DNA of 39,552 nucleotides from Prevotella sp. (GTDB taxonomy: Bacteria; Bacteroidota; Bacteroidia; Bacteroidales; Bacteroidaceae): positions 1 through 39,552 of the forward strand of contig JAFUZD010000114.1 in NCBI GenBank assembly GCA_017476785.1. The letters are read 5' to 3'. Below, piece after piece: positions 18,011 through 25,895 of the stretch. Made by a program: the position numbers and the translations under genes. Position 1 is the first letter of the stretch, and every line of letters begins with the position of its first letter. Under the pieces are notes generated by a model. That model was given only the letters and a program-made list of their open reading frames with translations, ran no database searches and was not told the origin of the DNA.

Positions 18011-18099
18011 TTTTGTTCCTGCGGCAAAAACAGTTTGTTCCTGTGGCAGAAACAGTTTGTTTTTGTCACAGAAACGACTTGTTTTCGCCACGCAAACAA
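18011..18099. repeat. Four tandem 22-23-bp dyad repeats
   Basis: Units at 18011-18033, 18034-18055, 18056-18077 and 18078-18099 follow the pattern TTTGTTCCTGTGGCAGAAAC with divergence increasing to the right. Each unit is itself a dyad (TGTTCCTG / CAGAAACA, with one mismatch in unit 2). They lie upstream of the M48 gene, about 90 nt before its probable promoter. Confidence 0.8.
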
Positions 18100-18172
18100 A
18101 ACTGGAACGGCTGCGGCCGCGAGCTCAGCCACCGGGAATCAATGGCTGATGCGGGAGGGACCGAAGACAAAG

Positions 18173-18207
18173 AAGGGAGCTACAGACCCGTTGTCCTTAG
18201 CTCCCTT
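18173..18207 (-). terminator. Terminator of the 120-residue secreted protein gene
   Basis: AAGGGAGCTA (18173-18182) and TAGCTCCCTT (18198-18207) form a perfect 10-bp stem with a 15-nt loop, 23 nt after the minus-strand stop. Read on the minus strand the stem is followed by CTTTGT, a weak U-tract. Confidence 0.65.
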
Positions 18208-18230
18208 AACGACTTTAACTCCTAAATGAA

Positions 18231-18593
18231 TTAATAGTTCAGCCCGCGGTTGTTGAGCGTTACGTTGAGCAACATCACGTACTTGCGGTACTGCTCGGCA
18301 TTGAGCACGTAGTGCATATAGGCGAGGTCCTTTGTCACAGCCTTCTTCACCATCAGCTGGCGGTCATCGCGAGAGGCCTGTGCAGCCAGCTTCAGTTCGC
18401 CGCTGAAAGTACGATGAATGTCGGCTACGCTCTCCAGCTGGTCGGATGTCAGTCCGAGTGCGCTGCCCAGCTTGTTGACATTGATGTTCATCTCGTAGGC
18501 CTCAGCATTGTTTGTCACGTTGTTCTTCTCGTCATCTGCGAATGCTACGGTCATCGTGAGCATTGCCATTACCATTAAAAACAATCTTTTCAT
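18231..18593 (-). CDS. Small secreted protein of unknown function
   Basis: 120 residues with a signal peptide (MKRLFLMVMAMLTMTVAFA) and a mature part that looks fully helical and charged: EAYEMNINVNKLGSALGL, TSDQLESVADIHRTFSGEL, VKKAVTKDLAYMHYVLNAEQ, YRKYVMLLNVTLNNRG. The phrase LNAEQYRKYVMLLNVTLNNR resembles short Bacteroidetes periplasmic proteins with a Spy-like helical layout, but I cannot name a family. It has a clean promoter with a 73-nt leader and its own terminator, so it is a single-gene unit. Its role is unknown; a helical periplasmic chaperone-like protein is only a guess. Confidence 0.8.
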   Translation of the reverse strand: MKRLFLMVMAMLTMTVAFADDEKNNVTNNAEAYEMNINVNKLGSALGLTSDQLESVADIHRTFSGELKLAAQASRDDRQLMVKKAVTKDLAYMHYVLNAEQYRKYVMLLNVTLNNRGLNY

Positions 18594-18673
18594 TTTTGTT
18601 ACCCTTTCTTTCTTTAATTATAATAATGTTATCCTGTGTGCGTCGGACGCTTCTTTTCGTCCTAAACACGATG

Positions 18674-18704
18674 CAAAGATACGCCGTTTTTCCGGTTCGG
18701 CAAT
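18674..18704 (-). promoter_or_regulatory. Promoter of the small secreted protein gene
   Basis: Minus-strand TATCTTTG (18681-18674), with ATTG (18704-18701) 19 nt upstream. The transcript start falls about 73 nt before the ATG at 18593. Confidence 0.75.
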
Positions 18705-18877
18705 GGATTTTGAGCGACTGTTTGCGCACACACCGTCTTTTATTGACCTGCGTCAAATAATCACGAAGTTACAACTTTTTTAGCAAATCTGAATTAAACG
18801 GGCCGCCTTTTCCCTACAATCTGTAAGCACTCAGCGACTTGCATTTCGCAGCTGACGACTGCCGCGCACAGGGAAAT

Positions 18878-18911
18878 GCCCGAATTGTTTTGGCTGTTCG
18901 GGCGGTTTTTT
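18878..18911 (+). terminator. Terminator-like hairpin overlapping the slyD promoter
   Basis: GCCCGAA (18878-18884) and TTCGGGC (18897-18903) form a 7-bp stem followed by GG and six T (18906-18911). The -33 element of the next promoter lies in its loop. No plus-strand gene ends upstream, so its target is unclear. Confidence 0.5.
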
Positions 18912-18920
18912 GTAACTTTG
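18889..18920 (+). promoter_or_regulatory. Promoter of the SlyD-like gene
   Basis: TTTG (18889-18892), 20-nt spacer, TAACTTTG (18913-18920): an exact match to both Bacteroidetes promoter elements, 25 nt before the ATG. Confidence 0.78.
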
Positions 18921-18945
18921 CAGCCAATACATCATCAACAAAATT

Positions 18946-19515
18946 ATGGAAGAGCAAAAGCAAAACAAATTTATCTCAGTGACCTACCGCCTGTACACAA
19001 AGGGTGAGATGGGGCGCGAACTCATTGAAGAGGCTCCCGTGGCACAACCGTTCCAGTTTATCAGCGGATTCGGATTCACGCTCGACGCTTTCGAGCAGCG
19101 AATCATTGAGCTGCCACAGGGCTCCGACTTCGACTTTGAACTGACCAAAGACGAGGCCTACGGCGACTTTGACGAGGCACACGTCATAGACCTCGACCGC
19201 GAGATATTCACTATCAACGGACACTTTGACCACGAGCACATCTATAAAGATGCCGTGGTGCCCCTGCAAAACGAGGACGGCAACCGCTTCTACGGACGCG
19301 TGGTGGAAGTCGGCGACGACAAAGTGAAGATGGACCTGAACCATCCGCTGGCTGGCAAGACCATCAACTTCAAAGGCCGCGTGCTGGAAAATCGCGAGGC
19401 GACGACGGAGGAGATTCAGCGCATCACCACCCAGCTGAGCGAGGACGGATGCGGATGCGACGAATGCGAAGGGCACCAGCACGAAGGACACTGCGGCTGC
19501 GGGCACTGCCACTAA
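18946..19515 (+). CDS. slyD: SlyD-type FKBP peptidyl-prolyl isomerase with metal-binding tail
   Basis: 189-residue cytoplasmic isomerase and chaperone. The FKBP part starts with ISVTYRLYTKGEMGRELIEEAP and contains PFQFISGFGFTLDAFEQRI, where SlyD proteins have the characteristic glycine-rich FKBP strand. The inserted flap (IF, chaperone) domain spans roughly 77-125 (YGDFDEAHVIDLDREIF and following). The FKBP fold closes with DLNHPLAGKTINFKGRVL. From about 168 a tail holds six Cys and five His in 22 residues (for example CGCDECEGHQH), as in nickel-handling SlyD. It stands alone, 112 nt upstream of aroC. Metal delivery is plausible from the tail but unproven. Confidence 0.93.
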   Translation: MEEQKQNKFISVTYRLYTKGEMGRELIEEAPVAQPFQFISGFGFTLDAFEQRIIELPQGSDFDFELTKDEAYGDFDEAHVIDLDREIFTINGHFDHEHIYKDAVVPLQNEDGNRFYGRVVEVGDDKVKMDLNHPLAGKTINFKGRVLENREATTEEIQRITTQLSEDGCGCDECEGHQHEGHCGCGHCH

Positions 19516-19627
19516 GCGCAAGAGGCTGAGCCCGAATATGGGTCCAGACAGAATGGAGCCGGGCTGCAACCGGAGCCACCACAGCCCAAATGGAGCGAAT
19601 GGAAATACAGAATAAAGAGTTGGGACT

Positions 19628-20710
19628 ATGAGCAATACTTTCGGCAAGATATTCACGCTGACGACGTTCGGCGAGAGTCACGGCGAGGCCGTGGGAGGTA
19701 TCGTCGACGGGATGCCGGCCGGCATCGCCGTAGACATCGACTTCATCCAGAGCGAGCTGAACCGCCGCCGCCCGGGACAGAGCAAGATTACCACCAGCCG
19801 CAACGAGGCTGACCAAGTGGAGCTGCTGAGCGGCGTCTTCGAGGGCGTCAGCACGGGCAGCCCCATCGGATTCATCGTGCGCAACACCAATCAGCACTCT
19901 GCCGACTACGAGAATATGCGCACGGTGTTCCGACCGTCGCACGCTGACTATACCTATTTCAGCAAGTACGGCATTCGCGACCATCGCGGCGGAGGGCGCT
20001 CGTCGGCGCGCATCACCATCAGCCGCGTGGTGGCGGGTGCACTGGCCAAGCTGGCACTGCGCCAACTGGGCATCACGGTCAACGCCTACACCTCGCAGGT
20101 GGGCCCAATCGCGCTGGAGCGCGACTACCGCCTGTACGACCTCGCGCGCACTGAGACCAACGCCGTGCGCTGTCCCGACCCGCAGAAAGCGGCCGAGATG
20201 GAGCAACTCATCAAGACCGTGAAGGCTGAGGGCGACACAATCGGCGGCACCATCACCTGCGTCGTGGCAGGCTGTCCGGCAGGACTGGGCGAGCCCGAAT
20301 TCGGCAAGCTGCACGCACAGCTGGGAGCCGCAATGCTGAGCATCAACGCCGTGAAGGGATTTGAATATGGCGAGGGGTTCGGCGGACTGACGGCCCGCGG
20401 CTCTGAGCAGAACGATCTCTTCGACCCTGAAGCAGGACAGGACCGGGTAAGCACGAAGACCAACCACAGCGGAGGCATTCAGGGAGGCATCTCCAACGGA
20501 GAAGACATCTACTTCCGCGTAGCGTTCAAGCCCGTGGCTACACTGCTGCGCGAACAGCCGACCATTGACCAGCAGGGCAATGCCACCTCGCTGACGGCTC
20601 GCGGCCGCCACGACCCCTGCGTGTTGCCTCGCGCTGTACCGATTGTCGAAGCAATGGCAGCAATCGTCATTCTCGACGCCTATCTGCAGAATAAGGCCGT
20701 TAAATTGTGA
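19628..20710 (+). CDS. aroC: Chorismate synthase
   Basis: 360 residues, normal length. It catalyses the last shikimate-pathway step, EPSP to chorismate, with reduced FMN. Signatures: GESHG (15-19) near the N-terminus, [19 protein letters not shown] for phosphate and FMN contacts, [20 protein letters not shown] in the middle, and [20 protein letters not shown] near the C-terminus. It provides chorismate for the pheA branch also found in this window, although the two are 18 kb apart and not linked by transcription. Preceded by a 112-nt gap with only a small GGGCTG/CAGCCC inverted repeat; followed by a terminator hairpin. Confidence 0.97.
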   Translation: MSNTFGKIFTLTTFGESHGEAVGGIVDGMPAGIAVDIDFIQSELNRRRPGQSKITTSRNEADQVELLSGVFEGVSTGSPIGFIVRNTNQHSADYENMRTVFRPSHADYTYFSKYGIRDHRGGGRSSARITISRVVAGALAKLALRQLGITVNAYTSQVGPIALERDYRLYDLARTETNAVRCPDPQKAAEMEQLIKTVKAEGDTIGGTITCVVAGCPAGLGEPEFGKLHAQLGAAMLSINAVKGFEYGEGFGGLTARGSEQNDLFDPEAGQDRVSTKTNHSGGIQGGISNGEDIYFRVAFKPVATLLREQPTIDQQGNATSLTARGRHDPCVLPRAVPIVEAMAAIVILDAYLQNKAVKL

Positions 20711-20732
20711 TTTTCGCATTTAAATACAAAAA

Positions 20733-20758
20733 AAATCCGCAAAAGTCATTGCGGATTT
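20733..20758. terminator. Terminator after aroC
   Basis: AAATCCGCAA (20733-20742) and TTGCGGATTT (20749-20758) form a perfect 10-bp stem with a 6-nt loop, flanked by A-rich sequence on the left (giving a T-run on the minus strand) and a short T stretch on the right. It ends aroC and could work in both directions. Confidence 0.75.
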
Positions 20759-20778
20759 AAAAATAATGCTTATCTTTG
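20748..20778 (+). promoter_or_regulatory. Orphan promoter between aroC and pyrD
   Basis: ATTG (20748-20751), 19-nt spacer, TATCTTTG (20771-20778) on the plus strand, pointing at the minus-strand pyrD gene. No plus-strand gene follows; a terminator lies about 70 nt downstream. Confidence 0.62.
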
Positions 20779-20784
20779 CACTGC

Positions 20785-20880
20785 TATTCGGGGTTTGTGA
20801 AAATCCTAATAAGCTTTAGTTAAGTCTAGTTTAGTTTTTGTGTTGGTTGAGGGCGAACGATTGTTCGCCCTCAAATTTTT
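20785..20880 (+). ncRNA. Candidate ~95-nt small RNA
   Basis: A strong plus-strand promoter is followed by about 65 nt with stop codons in all frames and then a perfect 10-bp terminator hairpin (GAGGGCGAAC-gatt-GTTCGCCCTC, 20849-20872) with an AAATTTTT tail. This arrangement predicts a short untranslated transcript. Its 3' end lies at the stop codon of convergent pyrD, so it could be antisense to pyrD mRNA ends. I do not recognise the RNA. Start is estimated from the -7 element. Confidence 0.5.
20849..20880. terminator. Terminator hairpin between aroC and pyrD
   Basis: Perfect 10-bp stem (20849-20858 with 20863-20872) and GATT loop, followed by TTTTT (20876-20880) on the plus strand. It would end the small RNA; it lies directly after the pyrD stop on the minus strand and may serve pyrD as well. 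Confidence 0.8.
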
Positions 20881-21790
20881 ATGCCTGCAGCGCACCGATA
20901 ATCTCTTGCACCGAGCTACAGCCGTGACTGCTGAGCCACGCATCAATGCCGTCGCGCACCTTAATGGTCACGGCTGGGTCGACGAAATTGGCCGTACCAA
21001 TCTCTATCGCCGTAGCGCCGGCCATCAGGAACTCAATGGCATCGGTGGCCGTAGAGATGCCTCCAAGCCCTACAACGGGAATCTGCACTGCCTTAGCCAC
21101 CTGCCACACCATTCGTAAGGCCACCGGTTTCACGGCTGGACCGCTCAGTCCGCCGGTGGAGATGCTCAGCACGGGGCGGCGACGCTCAATATCGACGGCC
21201 ATTCCCATCAGGGTGTTGATGAGCGAAACGGCATCAGCTCCTGCCGACTCGCAGGCACGTGCAATCTCAGCAATATCCGTCACATTGGGCGACAGCTTCA
21301 CAATGAGCGTCTTGTGATAACGCGCACGCACAGCCTTCACCACGCTCTCGGCCCCGGCACAAGTCACGCCGAAGGCCATTCCGCCATCCTTCACGTTGGG
21401 ACACGAGATATTGAGCTCGATGGCGGGAACGTGCTCCAGCGCGTCGATGCGGGCGGCACACTCGGCATAGTCATCGGGCGAGGAACCGCTGACATTGACA
21501 ATGACGTTGGTGTCGATGTCTTTCAGCTGCGGATAGATGTGCTGGCAGAAATAGTCGACACCCTTATTCTGCAGCCCCACACAGTTGAGCATTCCCATCG
21601 GCGTCTCGGCCATACGGGGATAGTCGTTGCCCTCGCGGGGCTTCAGCGTAGTACCTTTCACAATGAAACCACCCAGCCCGTCGAGCGGAATGAAGTCGGC
21701 AAACTCCAGTCCGTAGCCAAACGTGCCCGAAGCCGTCATCACGGGATTCTTCAGCGACAGCGCGCCGATATTCACTCTTAAATCTGCCAT
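20879..21790 (-). CDS. pyrD: Dihydroorotate dehydrogenase B, catalytic subunit
   Basis: 303-residue FMN enzyme of class 1B, oxidising dihydroorotate to orotate in pyrimidine synthesis. It begins with [24 protein letters not shown]; the active-site segment is [14 protein letters not shown] with the catalytic-base Cys of class 1 enzymes. Later [21 protein letters not shown] is the FMN phosphate site. It overlaps the upstream pyrK by 13 bp, as expected for the class 1B heterotetramer, in which PyrK passes electrons to NAD+. The stop codon sits in the T-tract of the adjacent terminator. Length and motifs are all normal. Confidence 0.96.
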   Translation of the reverse strand: MADLRVNIGALSLKNPVMTASGTFGYGLEFADFIPLDGLGGFIVKGTTLKPREGNDYPRMAETPMGMLNCVGLQNKGVDYFCQHIYPQLKDIDTNVIVNVSGSSPDDYAECAARIDALEHVPAIELNISCPNVKDGGMAFGVTCAGAESVVKAVRARYHKTLIVKLSPNVTDIAEIARACESAGADAVSLINTLMGMAVDIERRRPVLSISTGGLSGPAVKPVALRMVWQVAKAVQIPVVGLGGISTATDAIEFLMAGATAIEIGTANFVDPAVTIKVRDGIDAWLSSHGCSSVQEIIGALQA

Positions 21791-22563
21791 AACAATCGTT
21801 TTACGTTAAACACGGGGCCTTCCTTACATACACAGAGGTTGCCCTCCGTCGTTTTCTCCACACAGCACAGGCACGCCCCCAGCCCACAGGCCATCATATT
21901 CTCGAGCGAAGCCTCACAGTCGATGCCGGCCTGCTGCGCATAGCGGGCCACGGCCACCATCATCGGCTTGGGGCCGCAGGTAGCAATGCGGTCAAAATGC
22001 GCCGTCTGGAGCACCGAATGATTGGTCACGAAGCCACGCTCACCGGCCGAACCGTCTTCGGTAGTGATGCAGACACGACCATAACGACCAAACAGGTCGA
22101 GCTCCAGCAGGTCGCTCGCCGAGCGGGCTCCCAGCAGGAAGGTTGGCTCAAAGCCCTGCTTCTGCATCACGGCACCCATATATAATAAAGGTGCAACACC
22201 CACGCCACCCCCTACGAGCAGCACACGCTCACCGGGCACGGAGGGCATCGTGAAACCATTGCCCAGCGGAAGGACGCAGTTGACCGCGTCGCCGGCTGCC
22301 AGTCTACCCAGCTGTCGCGTGCCGTCGCCGATGCAGGCCACCAGCAGCCACAGCTCGTTCTGCTCCTCATCCACGAAGTTGATGCTGATGGGACGGCGCA
22401 GATAAGTGGATTGCGAACCGTCTACGCGCACCTCGACAAACTGCCCGGGCAGCATCGCCGGCAGCGGCTCGTCGGCCGTCAACCGCAGCAGCACGTGCTT
22501 CTCACTGACGCGCTCGGCCGAGCGCACCGTCAAGTCCAGAATACATTTCTTCATTTCCATCAT
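21778..22563 (-). CDS. pyrK: Dihydroorotate dehydrogenase B, electron-transfer subunit
   Basis: 261-residue FAD and [2Fe-2S] protein that links PyrD to NAD+. FAD site: [10 protein letters not shown] with the RxxS pattern. NAD-binding part: [19 protein letters not shown]-terminal Cys cluster, CGLGACLCC followed by [11 protein letters not shown], supplies the iron-sulfur ligands. It overlaps pyrD by 13 bp, so the two subunits are made together. Three ATGs lie within the first four codons (22563, 22560, 22554); the first is used here, but the exact start is uncertain. A TAACTTTG promoter lies about 65 nt upstream. No pyrimidine-type attenuator was seen in the leader. Confidence 0.95.
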   Translation of the reverse strand: MMEMKKCILDLTVRSAERVSEKHVLLRLTADEPLPAMLPGQFVEVRVDGSQSTYLRRPISINFVDEEQNELWLLVACIGDGTRQLGRLAAGDAVNCVLPLGNGFTMPSVPGERVLLVGGGVGVAPLLYMGAVMQKQGFEPTFLLGARSASDLLELDLFGRYGRVCITTEDGSAGERGFVTNHSVLQTAHFDRIATCGPKPMMVAVARYAQQAGIDCEASLENMMACGLGACLCCVEKTTEGNLCVCKEGPVFNVKRLLWQI

Positions 22564-22625
22564 TTTGCTGTTCTTTCAAAATGGCCACACCTTTTATCGT
22601 TGTCTCAGGGAGGGCGATTCGAGGG

Positions 22626-22633
22626 CAAAGTTA
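22626..22633 (-). promoter_or_regulatory. Promoter -7 element of pyrK-pyrD
   Basis: TAACTTTG on the minus strand, 63 nt before the pyrK ATG. A clear -33 element is not obvious. Confidence 0.6.
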
Positions 22634-22695
22634 CCGTTTTTTTTCCGAAAAGCCATACATATCCCGTTTTTTCTTCTGGGTCACACAGCTGATGA

Positions 22696-22731
22696 CAAAA
22701 AAATCGGGGTGCTCTGTTGGAGCGCCCCGAT
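22696..22731 (-). terminator. Terminator of the fimbrillin operon
   Basis: On the minus strand ATCGGGGCGCTC (22731-22720) pairs with GAGCACCCCGAT (22714-22703) through a 5-nt loop, with one mismatch, and is followed by a run of T (22702-22696). It lies 20 nt after the stop codon of the fimbrillin gene. Confidence 0.85.
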
Positions 22732-22750
22732 TTTCATTTTGCCGATGGCT

Positions 22751-24364
22751 TTAGAATGCGAAGAACGGACGGATACGGCCTGAGGTTTCCTTTCCTTGGT
22801 AGCCTATCCAAGTGTAGGACTTAGAAGTCGATTCAAAGAAGTAAATGTGTATACCATTCTCTGAATCATACTCTGATGAACTCCAATAGATTACATCTTT
22901 GACACTATCATATAGACTTGTCTTATTATTCGTGGCCGATTTCATCGAACCATCTAAAGAGTAAGCAACAGAGCTTCCAATGTTGTCTGCACACCATACG
23001 GTCGACCAATCGCTCAGCCCTGTAGCTTCTATCCACTGACCGATGCTGGGGATGAACCACGGCGTTACGTCGCCGCTGATGGGATGAGCCTCGCGCCAGT
23101 CGGCGATGGCATTGGCAAAGGCGCTGCCGCCGGGCACCTGAGCAAGCAGATACTCCGTCTTGGCCAGTCCGTTGTAGTCCGTCTTGCAGGCCTCGTCCTT
23201 GTCGGCCGCATCAGCAATGTTGGGAAAGATGTCCACTCCGTCCACCAGCTGGCTCTCATCGGCAAGTCCGGGGATGATGTGCCACGTTCATGCAGCCGAC
23301 TTCAATGCCATTGCCAAGCCGTGGCCCTTGCCCTCGGTAATGTCCGCATCGCTGCCACTATAAACCACAATAGCCACAGGGTCGGCATCGAAGATATCGA
23401 CGGCACGACCCGAGTTGTAAATCTCGGCTACGCCGCCCTTCACGCCAATAGGCTTCCTGTAATCGTCGTCGGCTTGCGAGAGTGGCTTTCGCGCCACGTT
23501 CATCTTGAGCGTCGGGCGATAATAGGTACCGGCTTTGAAGTCATTCCCAGTAAGTGTGCCCGTCTCATAGACTTGGCTGGCCGTGGCTGCGGTGAATACC
23601 CACCCCAGCCACGTCTGGATGTAAGACAGCGTTCCGTTCATCGGAGCCGCCATAAACACCTCGTCTAAACCGGCGTCGTTGGTCACCGACGAGGAGAGGA
23701 ACCAGTCTGCACCAGAAGCCGTGCTGTAAATGCCTTTGGTCAGCCAGAACTTCTTGACACCCGTCAGCGGATTGCCCTCGCCGTCCTTCAACGCGAACTT
23801 GAAGATGATGAAAGCGTTGGCCATCGTCACGTTACCGTCCAGCGAGGCCGTGGAGCCGTCGACGCGGAGCGTTCCGTTGCCCGTCGACACATCGAGGTTC
23901 TGGCTGATATAGTCCAGCGTGCCCTTCTGGTCTTCCAGTAGGTCGTTCTTGAGCGTCAAGTAGTCGTCGCTCTCGGGGGCGGTGCCCGTGGCGGCATAGG
24001 GGTAAATCAAGCGGACGCTGGTGCCGTCGGGCACGTCGCCGGGTAGGTCGGCCTCGATGGTGGCCACGCCGCCGGCGACGGCCGTCACCGAGGCTTCAAA
24101 CTTCAGTGAGCCATAGATGAGGGCCACTTTCTCGCCCGCTTTCCATTCGGCTTCCAGCGTCGTTCCGTCGTCGGACAGCGCAAGCGAGCGCGTGTCGTCA
24201 CCGGCTCGGTTGACGTCGGTCTTGAAGTGGATGGTCGCCGAGGGGGTAACACTGGGGGTCGGTTGCTCGATGGGCGTTTCGTCGTCGTTCGAGCACGCGG
24301 TCAGGGCTGTCAGACTCACCAGTGCGACAGCCATCGTCAGGGTTTTCAACAATGTCTTTTTCAT
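22751..24364 (-). pseudogene. Fimbrillin-family lipoprotein with FISUMP/lectin-like C-terminus, split by TGA
   Basis: A 538-codon frame from ATG 24364. Lipoprotein signal MKKTLLKTLTMAVALVSLTA followed by lipobox LTAC (Cys24). Residues to about 350 match the fimbrillin-like pattern (TLEAEWKAGEKVALIYG, VRLIYPYAATG, and strands ending GKGHGLAMALKSAA). From about 425 the C-terminus reads WFIPSIGQWIEATG, VIYWSSSEYDSENG and SGRIRPFFAF, which resembles FISUMP/DUF1566-type C-type-lectin folds. Codon 359 (23290-23288) is TGA, immediately followed in the same frame by TWHIIPGLADESQLVDGVD. A one-base change from TCA or TGG would restore the reading. Such proteins are surface pilus or adhesin subunits. 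Here either a nonsense pseudogene or two products. Operon partner: the 50-residue peptide 22 nt upstream. Confidence 0.8.
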
Positions 24365-24386
24365 TTTTTCTCGCGTTTTTTGATGT

Positions 24387-24539
24387 TTAGTCTTCTTCTT
24401 GGTGGAATAGGTCGCCCTCTCCGCCATCTGCATAGTTACTGCGCTTGCTCAGCCCACCAGAACCGGCCAGCAACACGGTTTCACACCGCAGCCCCACAAC
24501 TTCCGTTGTCGGCTGCCTGTACGTTCGCTTTGTTTTCAT
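24387..24539 (-). CDS. 50-residue peptide upstream of the fimbrillin gene
   Basis: ATG at 24539, TAA at 24387. It begins MKTKRTYRQPTTEVVGLRCE, then TVLLAGSGG, and ends in an acidic tail (GGEGDLFHQEED). Short Bacteroidales genes with this plan (KxxYxxPxTEVV, then a small hydrophobic stretch with LxAGSG, then Gly/Asp-rich tail) are common just before fimbrillin-like genes as I recall. The stop is 22 nt before the fimbrillin ATG, so they are co-transcribed. Function is unknown. No signal peptide or Cys lipobox is evident. The pattern and location make it a real gene rather than chance. Confidence 0.75.
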   Translation of the reverse strand: MKTKRTYRQPTTEVVGLRCETVLLAGSGGLSKRSNYADGGEGDLFHQEED

Positions 24540-24606
24540 TGTTCTTCTTACTTTTATTTGCTTTTAATGAGTTAATAAAAAAGGTTTCTCCATTCGGGGC
24601 AGGCGC

Positions 24607-24789
24607 AAAAAAAGTGCAGACCTACCATATCCCGATCAAGCCTACCACAGCTTCTAAGTCATTATGGAGAAGTCTGCACAATATAGTGCGGCCTCTTAAT
24701 GACTTAGCCATTGCTCTTAGGTTCCTTTTCAGAGGTGGTAGTTCGATCGGGAATTTGAGCAAATAAAAGTGTCGTGCTTGTATGAAAGC
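24607..24789 (-). ncRNA. Structured leader RNA with alternative hairpins and U-tract
   Basis: Minus-strand transcript from the TATCTTTG promoter. A 5' hairpin (CGTGCTT/AAGCACG, 24792-24773) is followed by a long fold. P1 pairs 24754-24735 with 24648-24629 (CCCGATC and CTACCAC arms). P2 pairs TAATGACTTAG (24707-24697 region) with its exact inverse at 24654-24664, 11 bp. P3 is GCAC/GTGC (24686-24689 with 24676-24679). Alternatively the segment at 24672-24679 pairs over 8 bp with 24614-24621, directly before seven U (24613-24607). That terminator-like pairing breaks P3 and encloses the 3' strands of P1 and P2. It is either a switchable leader of the fimbrillin operon or a free RNA (a 6S-like shape is possible). 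Confidence 0.6.
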
Positions 24790-24795
24790 ACGCTG

Positions 24796-24803
24796 CAAAG
24801 ATA
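24796..24803 (-). promoter_or_regulatory. Promoter -7 element for the structured RNA/fimbrillin operon
   Basis: TATCTTTG on the minus strand; the predicted start is within the first hairpin, near 24789. No other good promoter was found between here and the peptide gene at 24539. Confidence 0.65.
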
Positions 24804-25033
24804 AGTATTATTTCTGAAACCAAGAAACTTTTCCCGCGTTTTTGCCCATCGGTCCCAACTTTCTCCTTTTCTAAAAAAGCGCAAAAGAGTTGACATTCGG
24901 ATGCGCGTGAGAATCACGCAGAAGTCAGCAGCATTGCAGACGAGCGGAAATACGCGAATTATGAGGTGTTATGACAATCCCACTGATAGCCACATAATTA
25001 GATTAAAATATGAAAAAATCGGAGCGAAAACAC

Positions 25034-25236
25034 GCGACAACTCGGCCTCAAACAGGCTTCGCGACAATGTGAAACAGGCCGATTGACCACGCAAGAAGGC
25101 ATCGGCGACGCGGCAAGACAGGCTCCTCGGCAATGTGAAACAGGCCGATTGACCACACAAGAAGGCATCGGTGACGCGGCGAGACAGGCCTCTCGGCAAT
25201 GTAAAACAGGCCGATTGACCACACAAGAAGGCATCG
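25034..25236. repeat. 66-bp tandem repeats, about three copies
   Basis: Full units at 25078-25143 and 25144-25209, each starting GCCGATTGACCAC and differing at several bases. A partial unit starts at 25210 and a more diverged partial unit lies before 25078. The period is a multiple of three, so all frames stay open and produce spurious repeat peptides. They lie in the gap between the fimbrillin operon promoter and the XRE gene. Confidence 0.85.
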
Positions 25237-25379
25237 AAGGGCAGACAAAAGTGGGCATCGGACGGCGAGAGAGCGTCCGCTGCCCCCTGCGGCGGCGCTA
25301 GTTGGGAGGCTGCGGAAGTGTTAAATTCTTACCAAAAAAGCGGACACCATCGGGATGCGACCGCCAGTGCAGCGGCGTG

Positions 25380-25850
25380 TCATTTCTTGGAGGGGACGAA
25401 ACTTTCCCACGTCTGATCGTCATAGTAGACACGGATTTCAGTCACGTGACGCTGAATTTTGTCAATAGTTTTTACCTCAATACGAGGCTGTTCTAAGCGT
25501 GTATTTCGTACACCGTTATGATGAGCCGACGATTGGACAGCATATTGAGGGGTAGGAGTAAGGGGGGCATCAAACTCGAGAATCGGTTCTGACGGATTCC
25601 CAGTACCCGACACCGGCTCATCCGGAAGTGATTTGGAAGCCGAATGGAACATTTCGCCTTCACCAAAAGCAAGCCAGTCGGTATTGATGTCGGGAAACTT
25701 CTTCCTGATCTTTTCCACCAACTTGAGGGTAGGTTGGGTACGTTCGTTGAAGATGCTGCTCAGAGTGGCAGGCGATACATCGATGAACTGAGCGAACTCT
25801 TGCTGGGTCATTCGCTGAGCTTCCATCAGCTCTCTAATTCTATCTTTCAT
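25380..25850 (-). CDS. XRE-family transcriptional regulator
   Basis: 156-residue DNA-binding protein. The helix-turn-helix occupies about residues 1-60 (RIRELMEAQRMTQQEFAQFI, then DVSPATLSSIFNERTQP, with TQQEFAQ and SPATLSSI as the two helices). TLKLVEKIRKKFPDINTDWL is the usual closing helix pair of this Bacteroidetes group. The middle is a Pro/Ser-rich linker, and the C-terminus (EVKTIDKIQRHVTEIRVYYD) may be a dimerisation or ligand part. A dyad TTTTAC-aaag-GTAAAA overlaps its own -7 element, suggesting autoregulation. No phage or mobile genes adjoin it. Target genes are unknown. Confidence 0.9.
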   Translation of the reverse strand: MKDRIRELMEAQRMTQQEFAQFIDVSPATLSSIFNERTQPTLKLVEKIRKKFPDINTDWLAFGEGEMFHSASKSLPDEPVSGTGNPSEPILEFDAPLTPTPQYAVQSSAHHNGVRNTRLEQPRIEVKTIDKIQRHVTEIRVYYDDQTWESFVPSKK

Positions 25851-25895
25851 ATCTGTGATGCGTGTTTAAGGGGCATTTTGCCCATTTTTCTTTGA

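Noticed and set aside
17885-18091. Longer start for the M48 peptidase
   Set aside because: The extra 69 codons run through tandem repeats and would place a lipoprotein signal in the middle of the protein.
18011-18099. CRISPR array
   Set aside because: Units are directly adjacent with no spacers. The same holds for the 66-bp repeats at 25034-25236; no cas genes are present.
24629-24754. Invertible promoter flanked by inverted repeats
   Set aside because: The outer arms are not identical and are better explained as RNA helix strands; the promoter lies outside the repeats, so inversion would not switch it.
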